64,000 nt of DNA from an uncultured Thermoguttaceae bacterium (GCA_937951625.1 CALFBP010000073.1:1-64000); one strand, 5' to 3'; positions 25,139 through 34,485 are shown, numbered from the stretch's first letter. Notes: generated by a model from the letters alone, not told the origin. Made by a program: numbers and translations.

Positions 25139-26152
25139 ATGGCAGCGAAGCGCGAGTTTCCGTCGGACCCCATGCGACCCAGCGTTTCACATTCCCGCGC
25201 CATGTATTCACGTTGGTTCAATTTCGCTGTGCTGGGGCTCTGGCTGACGAGCATGGGTTGGCTGGTGACGACGAAGGTCATTCCCCCATTTTTGGTGGGG
25301 AATCCGCCGAGCCATGCCACGATCCTGGCGGCCCAGCGCGAGGATCGGCCCATCGGTTGGACCATCGAGTGGAATGGTAGACCATTGGGTTGGGCAGTGA
25401 CCTTTACTCAAGGGCATTCCGAGGGGGTCACGGAGGTTCGAAGTCTGGTGCATTTCGACGAATTGCCGATCGAGGAATTCATTCCCGATTGGCTGCGGGT
25501 CATGCTCCCGCCCCTTGCTCAAGAGCGCATTCGTTTGCCCGTGGAGTCGCAAAGTTCTTTGCTGTTCGATCCGTTGGGACGGCTTTCGCGATTCGAGTCG
25601 TCCGTGCGTCTGGACGTGGAGCAGCCGTTCGTGAGGATGCGAGGCACAGCGGACGGGGCGAAAATGGTGCTCTGGCTTCGCGTGGGGGACCTGCCGCCGT
25701 TTGATGCCGAATTGCCGGTTCCGCGCGACGCCCTGTTGGGCGACGCGCTCTCGCCGCAGAGCCGCTTGCCGGGACTGCGGGAACGACAGACTTGGACGGT
25801 CGAATCCTATAGTCCGCTTCGCCCCCCAAATAGCCCCAAGGAATTGCTTTACGCCGACGTGGAATCGCGACAGCCTTTTTTCTGGAACGGCCGCAAGGTG
25901 GATACATTCCTGGTGGTGTACCGCACGGACGCAGCCGAAGCTGTGGGAGGGGCTGGGGCAGTACGGGCAAAACTTTGGGTGCAGCTTGACGGTAACGTGT
26001 TGAAACAGCAAGTCTTTCTCTTTCGTTCCACCTTGACGTTCCTTCGCATGAACGAGCACGACGCGGCGCCTTTGGCGGCGAGAATCCTTTCGGACCCAGA
26101 CCGCCCAGAAAACGCCGTCGAAAAACGGGACGACCAACGAAATCCGGGGTAA
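25139..26152 (+). CDS. single-pass membrane protein upstream of ABC exporter, unknown function
   Basis: A 337-residue protein with one hydrophobic segment near residues 26-46 (WFNFAVLGLWLTSMGWLV), then a soluble exported domain rich in beta strands. No family is recognised. It precedes the ABC ATPase gene by 34 bases on the same strand, and the permease gene overlaps the ATPase gene, so it is likely an exporter subunit or a substrate-handling partner. The first ATG is used; MRPSVSHSRAMYSRWF offers later starts that would leave the membrane segment nearer the N-terminus. Confidence 0.6.
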   Translation: MAAKREFPSDPMRPSVSHSRAMYSRWFNFAVLGLWLTSMGWLVTTKVIPPFLVGNPPSHATILAAQREDRPIGWTIEWNGRPLGWAVTFTQGHSEGVTEVRSLVHFDELPIEEFIPDWLRVMLPPLAQERIRLPVESQSSLLFDPLGRLSRFESSVRLDVEQPFVRMRGTADGAKMVLWLRVGDLPPFDAELPVPRDALLGDALSPQSRLPGLRERQTWTVESYSPLRPPNSPKELLYADVESRQPFFWNGRKVDTFLVVYRTDAAEAVGGAGAVRAKLWVQLDGNVLKQQVFLFRSTLTFLRMNEHDAAPLAARILSDPDRPENAVEKRDDQRNPG

Positions 26153-26186
26153 TCGCTTTGATCGCAACGTTCCTTGTTGGCTGCTC

Positions 26187-26927
26187 ATGATCCGTTTCGA
26201 CAGCACCACTCGGACCTTCGGCGACAAGACCGCCGTGGACCGCCTGAACTTGACGATTCCGGCGGGCGAGTTGTTTGCTTTTCTTGGACCCAATGGGGCA
26301 GGAAAGACCACCACGATCAAGATGCTTACCGGGCTTTTGCGTCCCAGCTCGGGCAGGGTGAGCGTAGGCGGATTCGACACGACCACCCATCCTCGCGAAG
26401 CCGCCAGCTTGTTGGGCTTCGTGCCGGAGGAAGTTTTTCTTTACGATAAGCTCACGGGTCGTGAATTTCTCGAGTTCACGGCCGACATGCGGGGATTCAG
26501 CGCGGCGGAGAAGGCCGAACGCATCGAGCGCCAGAGTGAAATCTTCGAATTGCACGACTTCTTGGATGATCTCACGGAGACCTATTCGCACGGCATGAGA
26601 CAGCGGCTGGTGTTTGCCGCGGCCTTGCTTCACGATCCCCCGGTGCTGGTCGTCGACGAGCCGATGGTCGGGTTGGACCCGAAGAGCGTCCGACTGGTTA
26701 AGGACCTGCTGCGGCAACGGGCCTCCGCGGGCGCGGCCGTGTTCATGTCGACGCACACGTTGAGCGTAGCCGAGGAAATCGCGGATCGGATCGGCATCAT
26801 CGACCACGGCCGCTTGAACTTCCTGGGTACCATCGCCAATCTGCGACAGATGCTCCGCGATGATCACCATTCCCTGGAACACCTGTTTTTAGAATTGACC
26901 AAAAGCAACGGCGACGGGAAAGCGTGA
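26187..26927 (+). CDS. ABC transporter ATP-binding protein
   Basis: A 246-residue ABC ATPase. Walker A is FLGPNGAGKTTTIK, the signature is YSHGMRQR (the canonical LSGGQ serine and glycine are kept in SHG), Walker B is VLVVDEPMVGLD, and the switch histidine is MSTHTL. It belongs to the CcmA/NatA-like exporter family that pairs with a polytopic permease. It energises the 26924 permease; the substrate is unknown. Confidence 0.93.
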   Translation: MIRFDSTTRTFGDKTAVDRLNLTIPAGELFAFLGPNGAGKTTTIKMLTGLLRPSSGRVSVGGFDTTTHPREAASLLGFVPEEVFLYDKLTGREFLEFTADMRGFSAAEKAERIERQSEIFELHDFLDDLTETYSHGMRQRLVFAAALLHDPPVLVVDEPMVGLDPKSVRLVKDLLRQRASAGAAVFMSTHTLSVAEEIADRIGIIDHGRLNFLGTIANLRQMLRDDHHSLEHLFLELTKSNGDGKA

Positions 26928-28825
26928 AGGACGGATCCAGCATGGAGCAGATCGGGCTGCACCGGCAAGAAACCGGCGACGCGAGCGGCCGAGAGGGCAG
27001 CGGCTCGCGGATCGCGCTTTCCGGCCTGGCCGATTCACCGGGACCGCTCCAGGAGTCGCTTCTTTCTCGCGCCTGGGACTGGGTCGACCGCTTGCCCTCG
27101 GCCACGGACGAGGCGCGGGGATTTTGGCGGATGCGGGCAAGACTGGTGCGGACCGTGCTTGCCCAGGCTATTTCCCGGGCAAGGTTTCGCGTGGCCATGG
27201 TGGTCGTGCTGACCTTCGTCTTGTGGTCCACTCTATTTTGGCTTTTCACCGATGCCTTCCGCTTTCTCGCCTCGGCCATTCCCTCGCCGGACCTCCACGA
27301 CGAAACCGTGCAGATCGTGTTCGGGACATTCTTTGTCACCTTGATGGTGATGCTCCTGTTCTCGGCGGCGATCATCCTCTACAGCACGTTGTTCAAGGGC
27401 CGAGACATTCCCTTGCTGCTGACGCTTCCAATCCGAGTGGAACGGGTATTTCTGGGTAAGTTCCAAGAGGCGATCGTGATGAGCAGTTGGGCATTCCTGC
27501 TTCTGGGAAGCCCCATGCTCTTGGCCTATGGGCTGGTGGGCAATGCCCCGTGGTACTATTACGCGATGCTGATTCCTTTTCTCGTCGCGTTTACCTATAT
27601 TCCGGCGGGCCTCGGCGCGGTGGCTTGCCTGCTGGTGGTCTATCGGCTGCCCCGCGTGCGGGTCCAGCTCCTGGGGCTGGCCGCGGCGGTGGTCCTGGCC
27701 GCTTGCCTCGTTTCCGCGTGGTCGCTGATGCGTCAGACGGAGAGCAACCTGCTCACGCCGCGATGGTTCCAAGACATGCTGGACCGCCTTCGCATCACCC
27801 AGCATCGGCTCCTGCCTAGTTGGTGGCTCAGCGCGGGATTGTTTCAGGCGGCAAGGCGTGAAGTGAGCGAGAGCGTGCTGTTTCTGGTGGTGATGATTTC
27901 CAATGCTTTGATGTTTCGCCAGGCTGCGATCTGGGTGGCATCGTGGGCGTACCGGCCGGCGCTGACGCGCCTCTGTGCCCGCCGCCACGTCCTCCACCGC
28001 CTTCGCGGCGTCTGGATGGACCGCCTGCTTGTCTGCGTCAGCGGATTTGCTTCGCGTCCGGTCCAGCTCCTGATGGTCAAGGATCTTCGCCTGTTCCGCC
28101 GCGACCCGATGCAATGGTCCCAGTTACTCATCTTTACCGGCCTGTTGGCCTTGTACTTCCTCAACTTGCGGCGGTTCAGCTACGATGTGTACTACGTGAG
28201 TTGGGTCAACCTCGTAAGCTTTCTGAACGTCTCCGTGGTGGGCCTGCTCTTGTCGACGTTCACCACGCGGTTCATCTTCCCCATGATTAGCTTGGAAGGG
28301 CGGCGATTCTGGATCTTGGGGCTGCTGCCGATCCCCCGCGATACGATCTTGTGGAGCAAATTCATCTTCGCGGTCGGCGTTTCGATCGTGCCTTCCTCGC
28401 TGCTGATTCTGCTCAGCGACTCGATGCTGGGTGTGGCGCCGTTGGTCATGGCTAGTCACCAATTGACGTGCGTCGTGCTTTGTTCCGGACTCTCGGGCAT
28501 TGCGGTGGGATTAGGGGCCAAACTGCCAAGCCTGCGCGAGGAATCGCCCTCCCGGATCGCCGCCGGTTTCGGGGGTACGTTGAACCTGGTGCTGAGCACC
28601 CTCTACATCCTGGTCGTCGTCCTCCTGACGGCCGTGCCATGCCATTTCTACCTCGGCGTACATGGCTCTGAGTTGGGCACCTTTCTTAGCGGCCTGACGC
28701 AACTCCACTCCTGGATCCAGTTCTGGCTGCTTGCCGGAACCGTGGCAAGCCTGGCTTTGGGACTATTCGCCACGGTTTTTCCCTTGGCGATCGGACTGAG
28801 GGCGTTCCGGCGCCTGGAGTTCTGA
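26924..28825 (+). CDS. ABC transporter permease
   Basis: A 633-residue polytopic membrane protein with about a dozen hydrophobic helices after a hydrophilic N-terminal stretch of roughly 70 residues. It starts with GTG overlapping the ATPase stop by four bases (GTGA); an ATG at 26942 is possible. The pairing with the ATPase indicates an ABC-2-like exporter. The charged loop with RRDPMQWSQ and the helix-loop pattern afterwards resemble large planctomycete and clostridial ABC permeases, whose cargo is unknown. Confidence 0.85.
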   Translation: MKDGSSMEQIGLHRQETGDASGREGSGSRIALSGLADSPGPLQESLLSRAWDWVDRLPSATDEARGFWRMRARLVRTVLAQAISRARFRVAMVVVLTFVLWSTLFWLFTDAFRFLASAIPSPDLHDETVQIVFGTFFVTLMVMLLFSAAIILYSTLFKGRDIPLLLTLPIRVERVFLGKFQEAIVMSSWAFLLLGSPMLLAYGLVGNAPWYYYAMLIPFLVAFTYIPAGLGAVACLLVVYRLPRVRVQLLGLAAAVVLAACLVSAWSLMRQTESNLLTPRWFQDMLDRLRITQHRLLPSWWLSAGLFQAARREVSESVLFLVVMISNALMFRQAAIWVASWAYRPALTRLCARRHVLHRLRGVWMDRLLVCVSGFASRPVQLLMVKDLRLFRRDPMQWSQLLIFTGLLALYFLNLRRFSYDVYYVSWVNLVSFLNVSVVGLLLSTFTTRFIFPMISLEGRRFWILGLLPIPRDTILWSKFIFAVGVSIVPSSLLILLSDSMLGVAPLVMASHQLTCVVLCSGLSGIAVGLGAKLPSLREESPSRIAAGFGGTLNLVLSTLYILVVVLLTAVPCHFYLGVHGSELGTFLSGLTQLHSWIQFWLLAGTVASLALGLFATVFPLAIGLRAFRRLEF

Positions 28826-28930
28826 TTTCTAGGGGCGAAGGACCACGGGCAAACGCAACGGCCGATGGCTCTTCGGTCCCCGGTTCATGGTGAAGCCAGC
28901 AACTCGTCTAACCCGTGGCCGAGAGGGAGG

Positions 28931-29776
28931 CTACATGCGTTGTAAGATCTCCGCCTTTTTCGCCTCGAACTCCTCGTTGCTGAGAATGCCTTCTTCGTTG
29001 AGGGTTTTGAGTTTCTTGATGATGTCGGTCGGGGACTCGGGCTGGGGAGTGCCGATCGGTTCCGCCGCCGGACGGATCAACGAGGCCTTGTATTCCGCAT
29101 AGACCACTTTGAAGAAATCGTTCGAGTACGGATTGCGTGGATCGACGCCGAATTGCGAGGTGAAGGCCTGCTGGGCGGGAACATGCGCGTAATGATAGGG
29201 ATGGAAATAGTAGTACCCGTGCAGCGGCGGATAATAAACGTAGTGCTGCGGCATATCGAAGCCCCAGGAACCACCTCCGGCGTGGCCAGCGCGACGACCA
29301 CCGCAAGGCCACCCGTCGGCGTAATCAGTCGCCCAGCCGTCGCTAAAGCCTTCTCCATTCGACGCCCAGCCGTTGGCTGGCATGGTGCGGATGGGAGTTG
29401 GCGTGGGGGCCGGAGCCGCGGACCGTGGTTGCAGGCTCGTTCCCAGTGGCGGCGCAGGCGTCGGTGCTTGTGCCACCCGGATCGCTGGGTGACTCGATCT
29501 GTAAGGATTGGGCGACACGGCAGAATAAGAATACCCGCCATGCGGAACAGCGGTTGGCCCCGATCCATACGGTGCCGCGGGCAGCGACCTGGCAGAATTG
29601 TAAGCCCCAGAGATTCCTCCTCTAACGGACGGTTGATAGTAGGCCGTTTGTTGGCCCAACATCGCCTCAGTCAGCGATCGTTCAACCGATTGACCGTGCG
29701 CCCATTGGGAAACCCAAATATGGGAAACCCAAATAAATGAACCAACATTGACCACCAACAAAAGACGCCACGGCAT
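28931..29776 (-). CDS. exported Tyr/His/Gly-rich protein with SHOCT domain
   Basis: A 281-residue protein with a signal or anchor at residues 1-22. The middle is low complexity, rich in Pro/Ala/Gly then Tyr/His (HYVYYPPLHGYYYFHPYH). The last 32 residues, IIKKLKTLNEEGILSNEEFEAKKAEILQRM in outline, form a SHOCT domain, a short helical module found at C-termini of otherwise unrelated proteins and of unknown function. The start has only a weak G-rich ribosome site. It is convergent with the ABC permease gene, 105 bases apart. Confidence 0.75.
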   Translation of the reverse strand: MPWRLLLVVNVGSFIWVSHIWVSQWAHGQSVERSLTEAMLGQQTAYYQPSVRGGISGAYNSARSLPAAPYGSGPTAVPHGGYSYSAVSPNPYRSSHPAIRVAQAPTPAPPLGTSLQPRSAAPAPTPTPIRTMPANGWASNGEGFSDGWATDYADGWPCGGRRAGHAGGGSWGFDMPQHYVYYPPLHGYYYFHPYHYAHVPAQQAFTSQFGVDPRNPYSNDFFKVVYAEYKASLIRPAAEPIGTPQPESPTDIIKKLKTLNEEGILSNEEFEAKKAEILQRM

Positions 29777-30191
29777 GACTGCCCCCCGCGTTTCGCCCGC
29801 AATTGAGGCCCTTAAAAGATATTGTTGTATCGACCTTCGGAGGGCTTGCCGTTGAAAAACAAGCTTTTCGCGGCAAGCCGGGGCGGCTTGATGCCGGATT
29901 TCCCGAAGACTTCGCGAATTCCCGCATCGAAAACGATTCCTGATCGAGGAAGTCTGGCCAAAATTTTCGGAGGGTTATTCTGCTGAAATCATCCTCCCGA
30001 CCATCCCAGATCTCCCATTCTCTCTAGTCGTTATTTTAAGTTTTCTCGTTACGTTCCCGCTTCTCGCTTATTCCTGAAAATCTTTCGTAGTTGTCACGTC
30101 CGGAATGCCGAAATCTCTAAAAGACTTTTCGTCTGAAAAGCTGACGCGCCGTTTTGCCCTGTGAGCTCCATGCCGTAAGACACGACACTAC
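29777..30191. other. divergent intergenic region upstream of the secretin operon
   Basis: This 415-base stretch between the SHOCT gene and the secretin gene is more AT-rich than its surroundings (around 29930-30150) and should hold the promoters of both. A 6-bp stem CTTTTC/GAAAAG with a GTCT loop lies near 30124-30139. No box pair was convincing enough to list, and no small gene is supported. Confidence 0.4.
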
Positions 30192-31976
30192 ATGGCGATG
30201 AAACGTAATCCAGATGGCGCGGCGCCGGGTTGGGGGCGGCTTGCACGGGCCGTGGTAGTAAGCCTGTGCTGGGCCGTGTGGGTGCATCCAGTCGCCAGTC
30301 AAGATCAGTCGCCTGGGATCCAGGCCCCCCAGGCCCCCGATGCGGCCCGAGATCAGGCCCTACAGCTTCTCCGCGGGGCCCGCTCTCGAGAAAAGGCCTT
30401 GATTTCGGAAGTGCGGGAGACGGAACTGCGGTTGGAGGTCGATCCCCGGCTGTCCAAGATCATTACGGCTAAAAAATCGGTCTCGCGGGTCTCCATCACC
30501 GACCCGCGGATCCTGGAGGTGGTTCAATTCAGTCCCACCCAGTTCGAGTTGATCGGTTTGCTGCCTGGTGAGACGAGCCTGACCTTATGGTTTAGCGGGC
30601 CTGACAACCAGGAGGGGGAGATGCTCCGCTATCAGGTCCGCGTGGCCTTTAGCGACGCCGAAGAAGAACAACGGAAGCTGGAATACGCAGCCTTGGAGCG
30701 CAAAATCAACGAGCTATTCCCCAACAGCTTCGTTCATTTGTTCGCGGTCGGCAACAAGCTGATTGTTCGCGGCCAAGCCCGCGACTCGCGCGAGGCAAGC
30801 GACATTATCCAAATCATTCGAGATGAGGGACCGGATTTCGCCGGCGCAGGCTTCGCCGGGCGGGGATACGGTTACGGGTATCCTGGGTACGGTTACCCGG
30901 GGTACGGTTACCCCGGCTACGGATACCCTGGATATGGTGCTTGGGGCGGGTATGGACCATGGGCAGGAGGGGGTTGGGGTGGCTACGGCGGCTGGGGCGG
31001 TCTGCGCGGTGGCTGGGGGGGCTTGATCGGTACCCACATCATCAATCTGCTCGAGGTCCCCGGCGAAAAACAGGTCCTGCTGAAGGTCCGCGTGGCCGAA
31101 CTCAGCCGCAGTGCCTTACGCGAAATCGGAGCGAATATCCGTCTCACGGAGGGCGATTTCTCGCTTAGCACCAACTTCTCCCTCAATGGCACCTTTAGCG
31201 CGGTGCTGAACACCGAGCAATTGCAAATGACCCTCGACGCCCTGGCCACCAATGGCTACTCCAAAATTCTTGCCGAGCCAAACCTCGTGACGTTGAGCGG
31301 GTTTCCGGCCAACTTCCTCGTGGGGGGGCAGTTCGCTGTCCCGACGGCGGTAGGCGTCCAGGGAATCGGCGCGGTGACCACGAGTTTCAAAAGCTTCGGC
31401 ACCCAATTGACCTTCACCCCCACCGTGCTCGACAAGGACCGCATCCGCTTGCAGGTCCAACCCACGTTCAGCACCACGGATGCGAGCAATACCGTACAGG
31501 GCATCCCCGGCCTCCAAACCCGCGCCGTGCAGACCACCGTGGACCTCCGGGAAGGCCAATGGCTGGCCATCGCCGGACTGATCCAGGATCAGCAAGAAGG
31601 AGGCAAGAGCCGTGTGCCCCTGATCGGTGACATCCCCTTCTTGGGCACGATCTTCGGTCATCGCCACGTAAAACGCGACGAGACCGAATTGCTGGTGCTC
31701 GTCAGTCCCGAGTTGGTCCATCCGCTCGAGGCCGAGGAATGCCCACTCATTCTTCCTGGCATGGAGGTAACCGAGCCGAACGACTGGGCATTTTACCTGG
31801 CGGGAGAGTACGAGGGACCACCGGGACAGCACCATCGCAGCACCGTGGCCCATGTTTCTCACGGTTCGGATGGTCTAGTCCGAGGAGCCGGCGGGCGATG
31901 GGAAACCAGGCGTCGACCAGGTTATCAAGCCTGCGAGGGGCGATACGTGCAAGGTCCGCACGGATTTTCTCCTTGA
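30192..31976 (+). CDS. outer-membrane secretin (CpaC/RcpA-like) with GYGYP insert
   Basis: A 594-residue secretin. A signal peptide (about residues 16-36) is followed by the pilus-formation N-terminal domain (residues about 65-170, SRVSITDPRILEVVQF), then a repeat-rich insert at about 225-278 (GYGYP units, then Gly/Trp), then the secretin gate domain (about 285-535) ending with VPLIGDIPFLGTIFG and ETELLVLVSPELV. It would form the outer-membrane ring of a type II, III or Tad-type machine. It is first in a four-gene run. No ribosome site is clear before the ATG. The C-terminal tail beyond 535 is Arg/Gly-rich and unlike the family. Confidence 0.88.
   Translation: MAMKRNPDGAAPGWGRLARAVVVSLCWAVWVHPVASQDQSPGIQAPQAPDAARDQALQLLRGARSREKALISEVRETELRLEVDPRLSKIITAKKSVSRVSITDPRILEVVQFSPTQFELIGLLPGETSLTLWFSGPDNQEGEMLRYQVRVAFSDAEEEQRKLEYAALERKINELFPNSFVHLFAVGNKLIVRGQARDSREASDIIQIIRDEGPDFAGAGFAGRGYGYGYPGYGYPGYGYPGYGYPGYGAWGGYGPWAGGGWGGYGGWGGLRGGWGGLIGTHIINLLEVPGEKQVLLKVRVAELSRSALREIGANIRLTEGDFSLSTNFSLNGTFSAVLNTEQLQMTLDALATNGYSKILAEPNLVTLSGFPANFLVGGQFAVPTAVGVQGIGAVTTSFKSFGTQLTFTPTVLDKDRIRLQVQPTFSTTDASNTVQGIPGLQTRAVQTTVDLREGQWLAIAGLIQDQQEGGKSRVPLIGDIPFLGTIFGHRHVKRDETELLVLVSPELVHPLEAEECPLILPGMEVTEPNDWAFYLAGEYEGPPGQHHRSTVAHVSHGSDGLVRGAGGRWETRRRPGYQACEGRYVQGPHGFSP
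30864..30935 (+). repeat. 15-base in-frame repeats coding for GYGYP
   Basis: About four and a half units of a 15-base repeat encode GYGYP (codons GGN TAY GGN TAY CCN), with synonymous changes between units, so the array is kept at protein level. It lies inside the secretin gene just before the gate domain. Such repeats may make a flexible spacer or an adhesive surface, and could vary in number between strains. Confidence 0.75.
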
Positions 31977-32011
31977 ACGAGCAGGGGCGCGGAAATCGCG
32001 GAGATCGAAGT

Positions 32012-32659
32012 ATGGACGGGCAACGAGACGCCTCGCAGCGGCCCTTGGATTTCGCTCGGCGCACGCGCTTGGCCATCGCGCTGGTGGTGGCGTGGGGTGT
32101 GACACTGGGTGGCTGCCGGCCTCCCGCCCCACCGCTGGGAACGCTCAGCGACCCGGTTTGGCAGAACCAGGAATACAACGCCGAACAGGCTGACTTCGTG
32201 ATCCACGAACACGAGTTCATTGCCGACACGGAGTTCCTCAACACCCTGGGCGAGGATCATCTGAAGCAGATCGCCGCGCGCTTGGCCTCCGGGCACGACG
32301 CGCTGGTCCTGATCGAACGGAGCATGAATTCGGCCCGGCCCGAAACCGCCTACAAGTACCGCGTCCATCCCAATCCCGAATTGGACATCAAGCGTCGCGA
32401 GGTTGTGGTGCGGGCCCTGTTGGCAATGCGGATTTCCGACGCGGACAGCCGCACCGTAATCGCGCCAGACTTGGCCCCGCGGTATCGGGCGGCCGAGACC
32501 GCGACCAGCGATTTCAGCGATGCAGGCGTTTTCCAGGGCAATTTTGGCGGCGGGTTCGGGGGCTGGGGCGGCGGCCTGGGTGGTCTTGCCGGCGCCCCGG
32601 ATGCCGGCAGCAACGGCGGGACCATGGTCGGCAGCCGCGATCGCGGCGTTCAGCGCTGA
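32012..32659 (+). CDS. lipoprotein with glycine-rich tail, CpaD-like position
   Basis: A 215-residue lipoprotein; the lipobox is TLGGC (Cys about residue 32). The soluble part (about 40-165) includes DHLKQIAARLASGHDALVLIE, similar in pattern to CpaD-type Tad lipoproteins, which are folded peptidoglycan-linked partners of the secretin. The tail from about 175 is GNFGGGFGGWGGGLGGLAG-like. The ATG at 32012 has GGAG seven bases upstream; the frame is open earlier but without a signal peptide. It lies 35 bases after the secretin gene and nine before the TPR gene. Confidence 0.72.
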   Translation: MDGQRDASQRPLDFARRTRLAIALVVAWGVTLGGCRPPAPPLGTLSDPVWQNQEYNAEQADFVIHEHEFIADTEFLNTLGEDHLKQIAARLASGHDALVLIERSMNSARPETAYKYRVHPNPELDIKRREVVVRALLAMRISDADSRTVIAPDLAPRYRAAETATSDFSDAGVFQGNFGGGFGGWGGGLGGLAGAPDAGSNGGTMVGSRDRGVQR

Positions 32660-32668
32660 GAACACCGC

Positions 32669-34120
32669 ATGAATCGAACATGTTCGTTTTTGGTTCTCGC
32701 TTGTCTGGGCGGATTGGTGGCCTTACCCGGCTGCTCCCAGGGGGCATGGACGTGGCTGAACCCACAGCAGTCCTCGAGCGATCTCGTCGGGAGCGCATCG
32801 GTTAGTGGCTGGCCGGGCTTCGGCAGCAAATCCGATCCCAAGACCCCGAAGAACCCCTTCGCCCTCGCGCGCCTCAGCGAACGCCAAGGTCAGACCGCCA
32901 AAGCCGAACAACTCTATCAAGAGATTTTGAAAAAGTCGCCCGACCACGTGGGGGCCCATCACCGCCTCGGGGTCTTGTATGCCCGGCAAGGGAAAATGGC
33001 TCAGGCCGAAAAACACTTCGCCCGGGCCTTGGCCTTGAAGCCGGATCATGCGGAATTGCTCAACGACGTGGGCTATTTTTATTACCTTACCGGCCGCATG
33101 AACGAGGCGGAACGATGTTTGCGGCGGGCCCTCGAATTAGAACCAGGCAACCGCAAGTACTGCACGAATCTCGCCCTCGCTGTGGCCGAACAGGGACGTC
33201 GCGACGAAGCCTATGCCTTGTTTCGCCAGGCCGGTTCGGAAAAAGAGGCCACGGCCAACATGGCCTTCGTTCTCGCGCAGCAAGGCGAGTACCAGCAAGC
33301 CTTGAACCTCTATGACCGCGTGTTGACCGAGGACCCCACCATGCGCGTCGCCGCCGACGCCATGATCGAACTTTCCAAACGCATCGAGCAGAATGGTCAG
33401 CATGCGGGGCCACAAAGAACAAGAGACGCGGGGCCAGTGCTGGCGGCCCATACAGTTCCCGCGCCCGACCAGGCAGCGGCCTCGCATACCAGTTCCCTAG
33501 CGACCGTCAGCGACGGCCGGCCCGTGCCACCCCCCTGGGCTGCCAGCCGCGATCCCGGCGCGGTGCCACCGGTTAGTCCAGCAGCGGCGCCCCAAGGCGA
33601 CCTCAACCACGTTCGACGCGCTACGCTGGCGGCACAAAGTTCGGCGTCTTGGACTGGCGCCTCGATCGAGCCGCAACCTACGGTGGACAGAAGATCCGAC
33701 ATTGCCGCGGGCATCCCTTGCGCCTACGTCGCCCCGGCGGAACCCGGTGCCACGTCTCCTCCCGCGAAGCTGAGCGAGACGGAAGCCACGCTTCATGCGC
33801 CACCGAAAGCTGCCGCGGCCAACAGTGCAGCCGCGGACTTCCTATCAGCCGCGGCAAGCGGCCCGGGCGAAGGAACAGCCTTGAATCGTCCCACCTTGAC
33901 GATTTCCCTGCCCGTCGAGTTCTTCCAGCCCTCGACGCTAGCTTTGTTCCTCGGACTGACGCTCATGGGCGCGGGGACGATTGCCTGGTGGCGGCGGGCT
34001 GGGCGGCAACGAGTCGACTCGAAGTCCGTCGTCCATGAGGGGGACAGTGATGCCGCAGGGGCACGCCTTCGGTCCCGTCGTCGCGCGGTTCCCATCGTAA
34101 CGCGGAGGGCTAGGGCATGA
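32669..34120 (+). CDS. TPR lipoprotein with C-terminal membrane segment (TadD-like)
   Basis: A 483-residue protein. A lipoprotein signal (VALPGC) is followed by about five TPR units between residues 65 and 240, a long low-complexity Pro/Ala/Ser linker to about 405, and a membrane segment near 412-433 (STLALFLGLTLMGAGTIAWW). TPR lipoproteins of this kind (TadD) assist outer-membrane secretin assembly. The lipid anchor and the C-terminal helix together are unusual. Its stop overlaps the next gene by four bases (ATGA). Confidence 0.75.
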   Translation: MNRTCSFLVLACLGGLVALPGCSQGAWTWLNPQQSSSDLVGSASVSGWPGFGSKSDPKTPKNPFALARLSERQGQTAKAEQLYQEILKKSPDHVGAHHRLGVLYARQGKMAQAEKHFARALALKPDHAELLNDVGYFYYLTGRMNEAERCLRRALELEPGNRKYCTNLALAVAEQGRRDEAYALFRQAGSEKEATANMAFVLAQQGEYQQALNLYDRVLTEDPTMRVAADAMIELSKRIEQNGQHAGPQRTRDAGPVLAAHTVPAPDQAAASHTSSLATVSDGRPVPPPWAASRDPGAVPPVSPAAAPQGDLNHVRRATLAAQSSASWTGASIEPQPTVDRRSDIAAGIPCAYVAPAEPGATSPPAKLSETEATLHAPPKAAAANSAAADFLSAAASGPGEGTALNRPTLTISLPVEFFQPSTLALFLGLTLMGAGTIAWWRRAGRQRVDSKSVVHEGDSDAAGARLRSRRRAVPIVTRRARA

Positions 34121-34485
34121 CGGACGACACCACGGTCCTGCCAAAACTGAGAATCTTGGGATTGCCCTTGCGTCTGGTGTTCGCCCTACTCTGTTTCTCT
34201 TTGGGGCTCGTGCTCGCTGGGGCCGGTTGTGGCCGGCGGGAGGTATTCGAGACGGAGAGCGCGGCCAAGGCGGCCCTAGTGGGCAAGACCCCGCGAGAAG
34301 TCATCAATCGCTTGGGCGCCCCAAACTCGATAGCCACGGCGGGAAACGTCGACGGTCCCAATCGTCGATACTCAGAAAGCTGGACGTACTTGCGTTCGAT
34401 TCGGGATCCCAAGACCCGGGAACTCAAGACGCTAAAAATCCATTTTCTCCGCAATCGTGCGGTCGCCGTGGAAATCGAGAAGTGA
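34117..34485 (+). CDS. SmpA/OmlA (BamE)-like small lipoprotein
   Basis: A 122-residue protein whose hydrophobic segment ends at GAGC (lipid-modified Cys about residue 38). The body contains LVGKTPREVINRLGAPN, the helix-turn-Gly-x-Pro pattern of SmpA/OmlA domains, used in outer-membrane assembly. Start coupled to the TPR gene by ATGA overlap. No terminator was identified after it. Confidence 0.7.
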   Translation: MTDDTTVLPKLRILGLPLRLVFALLCFSLGLVLAGAGCGRREVFETESAAKAALVGKTPREVINRLGAPNSIATAGNVDGPNRRYSESWTYLRSIRDPKTRELKTLKIHFLRNRAVAVEIEK

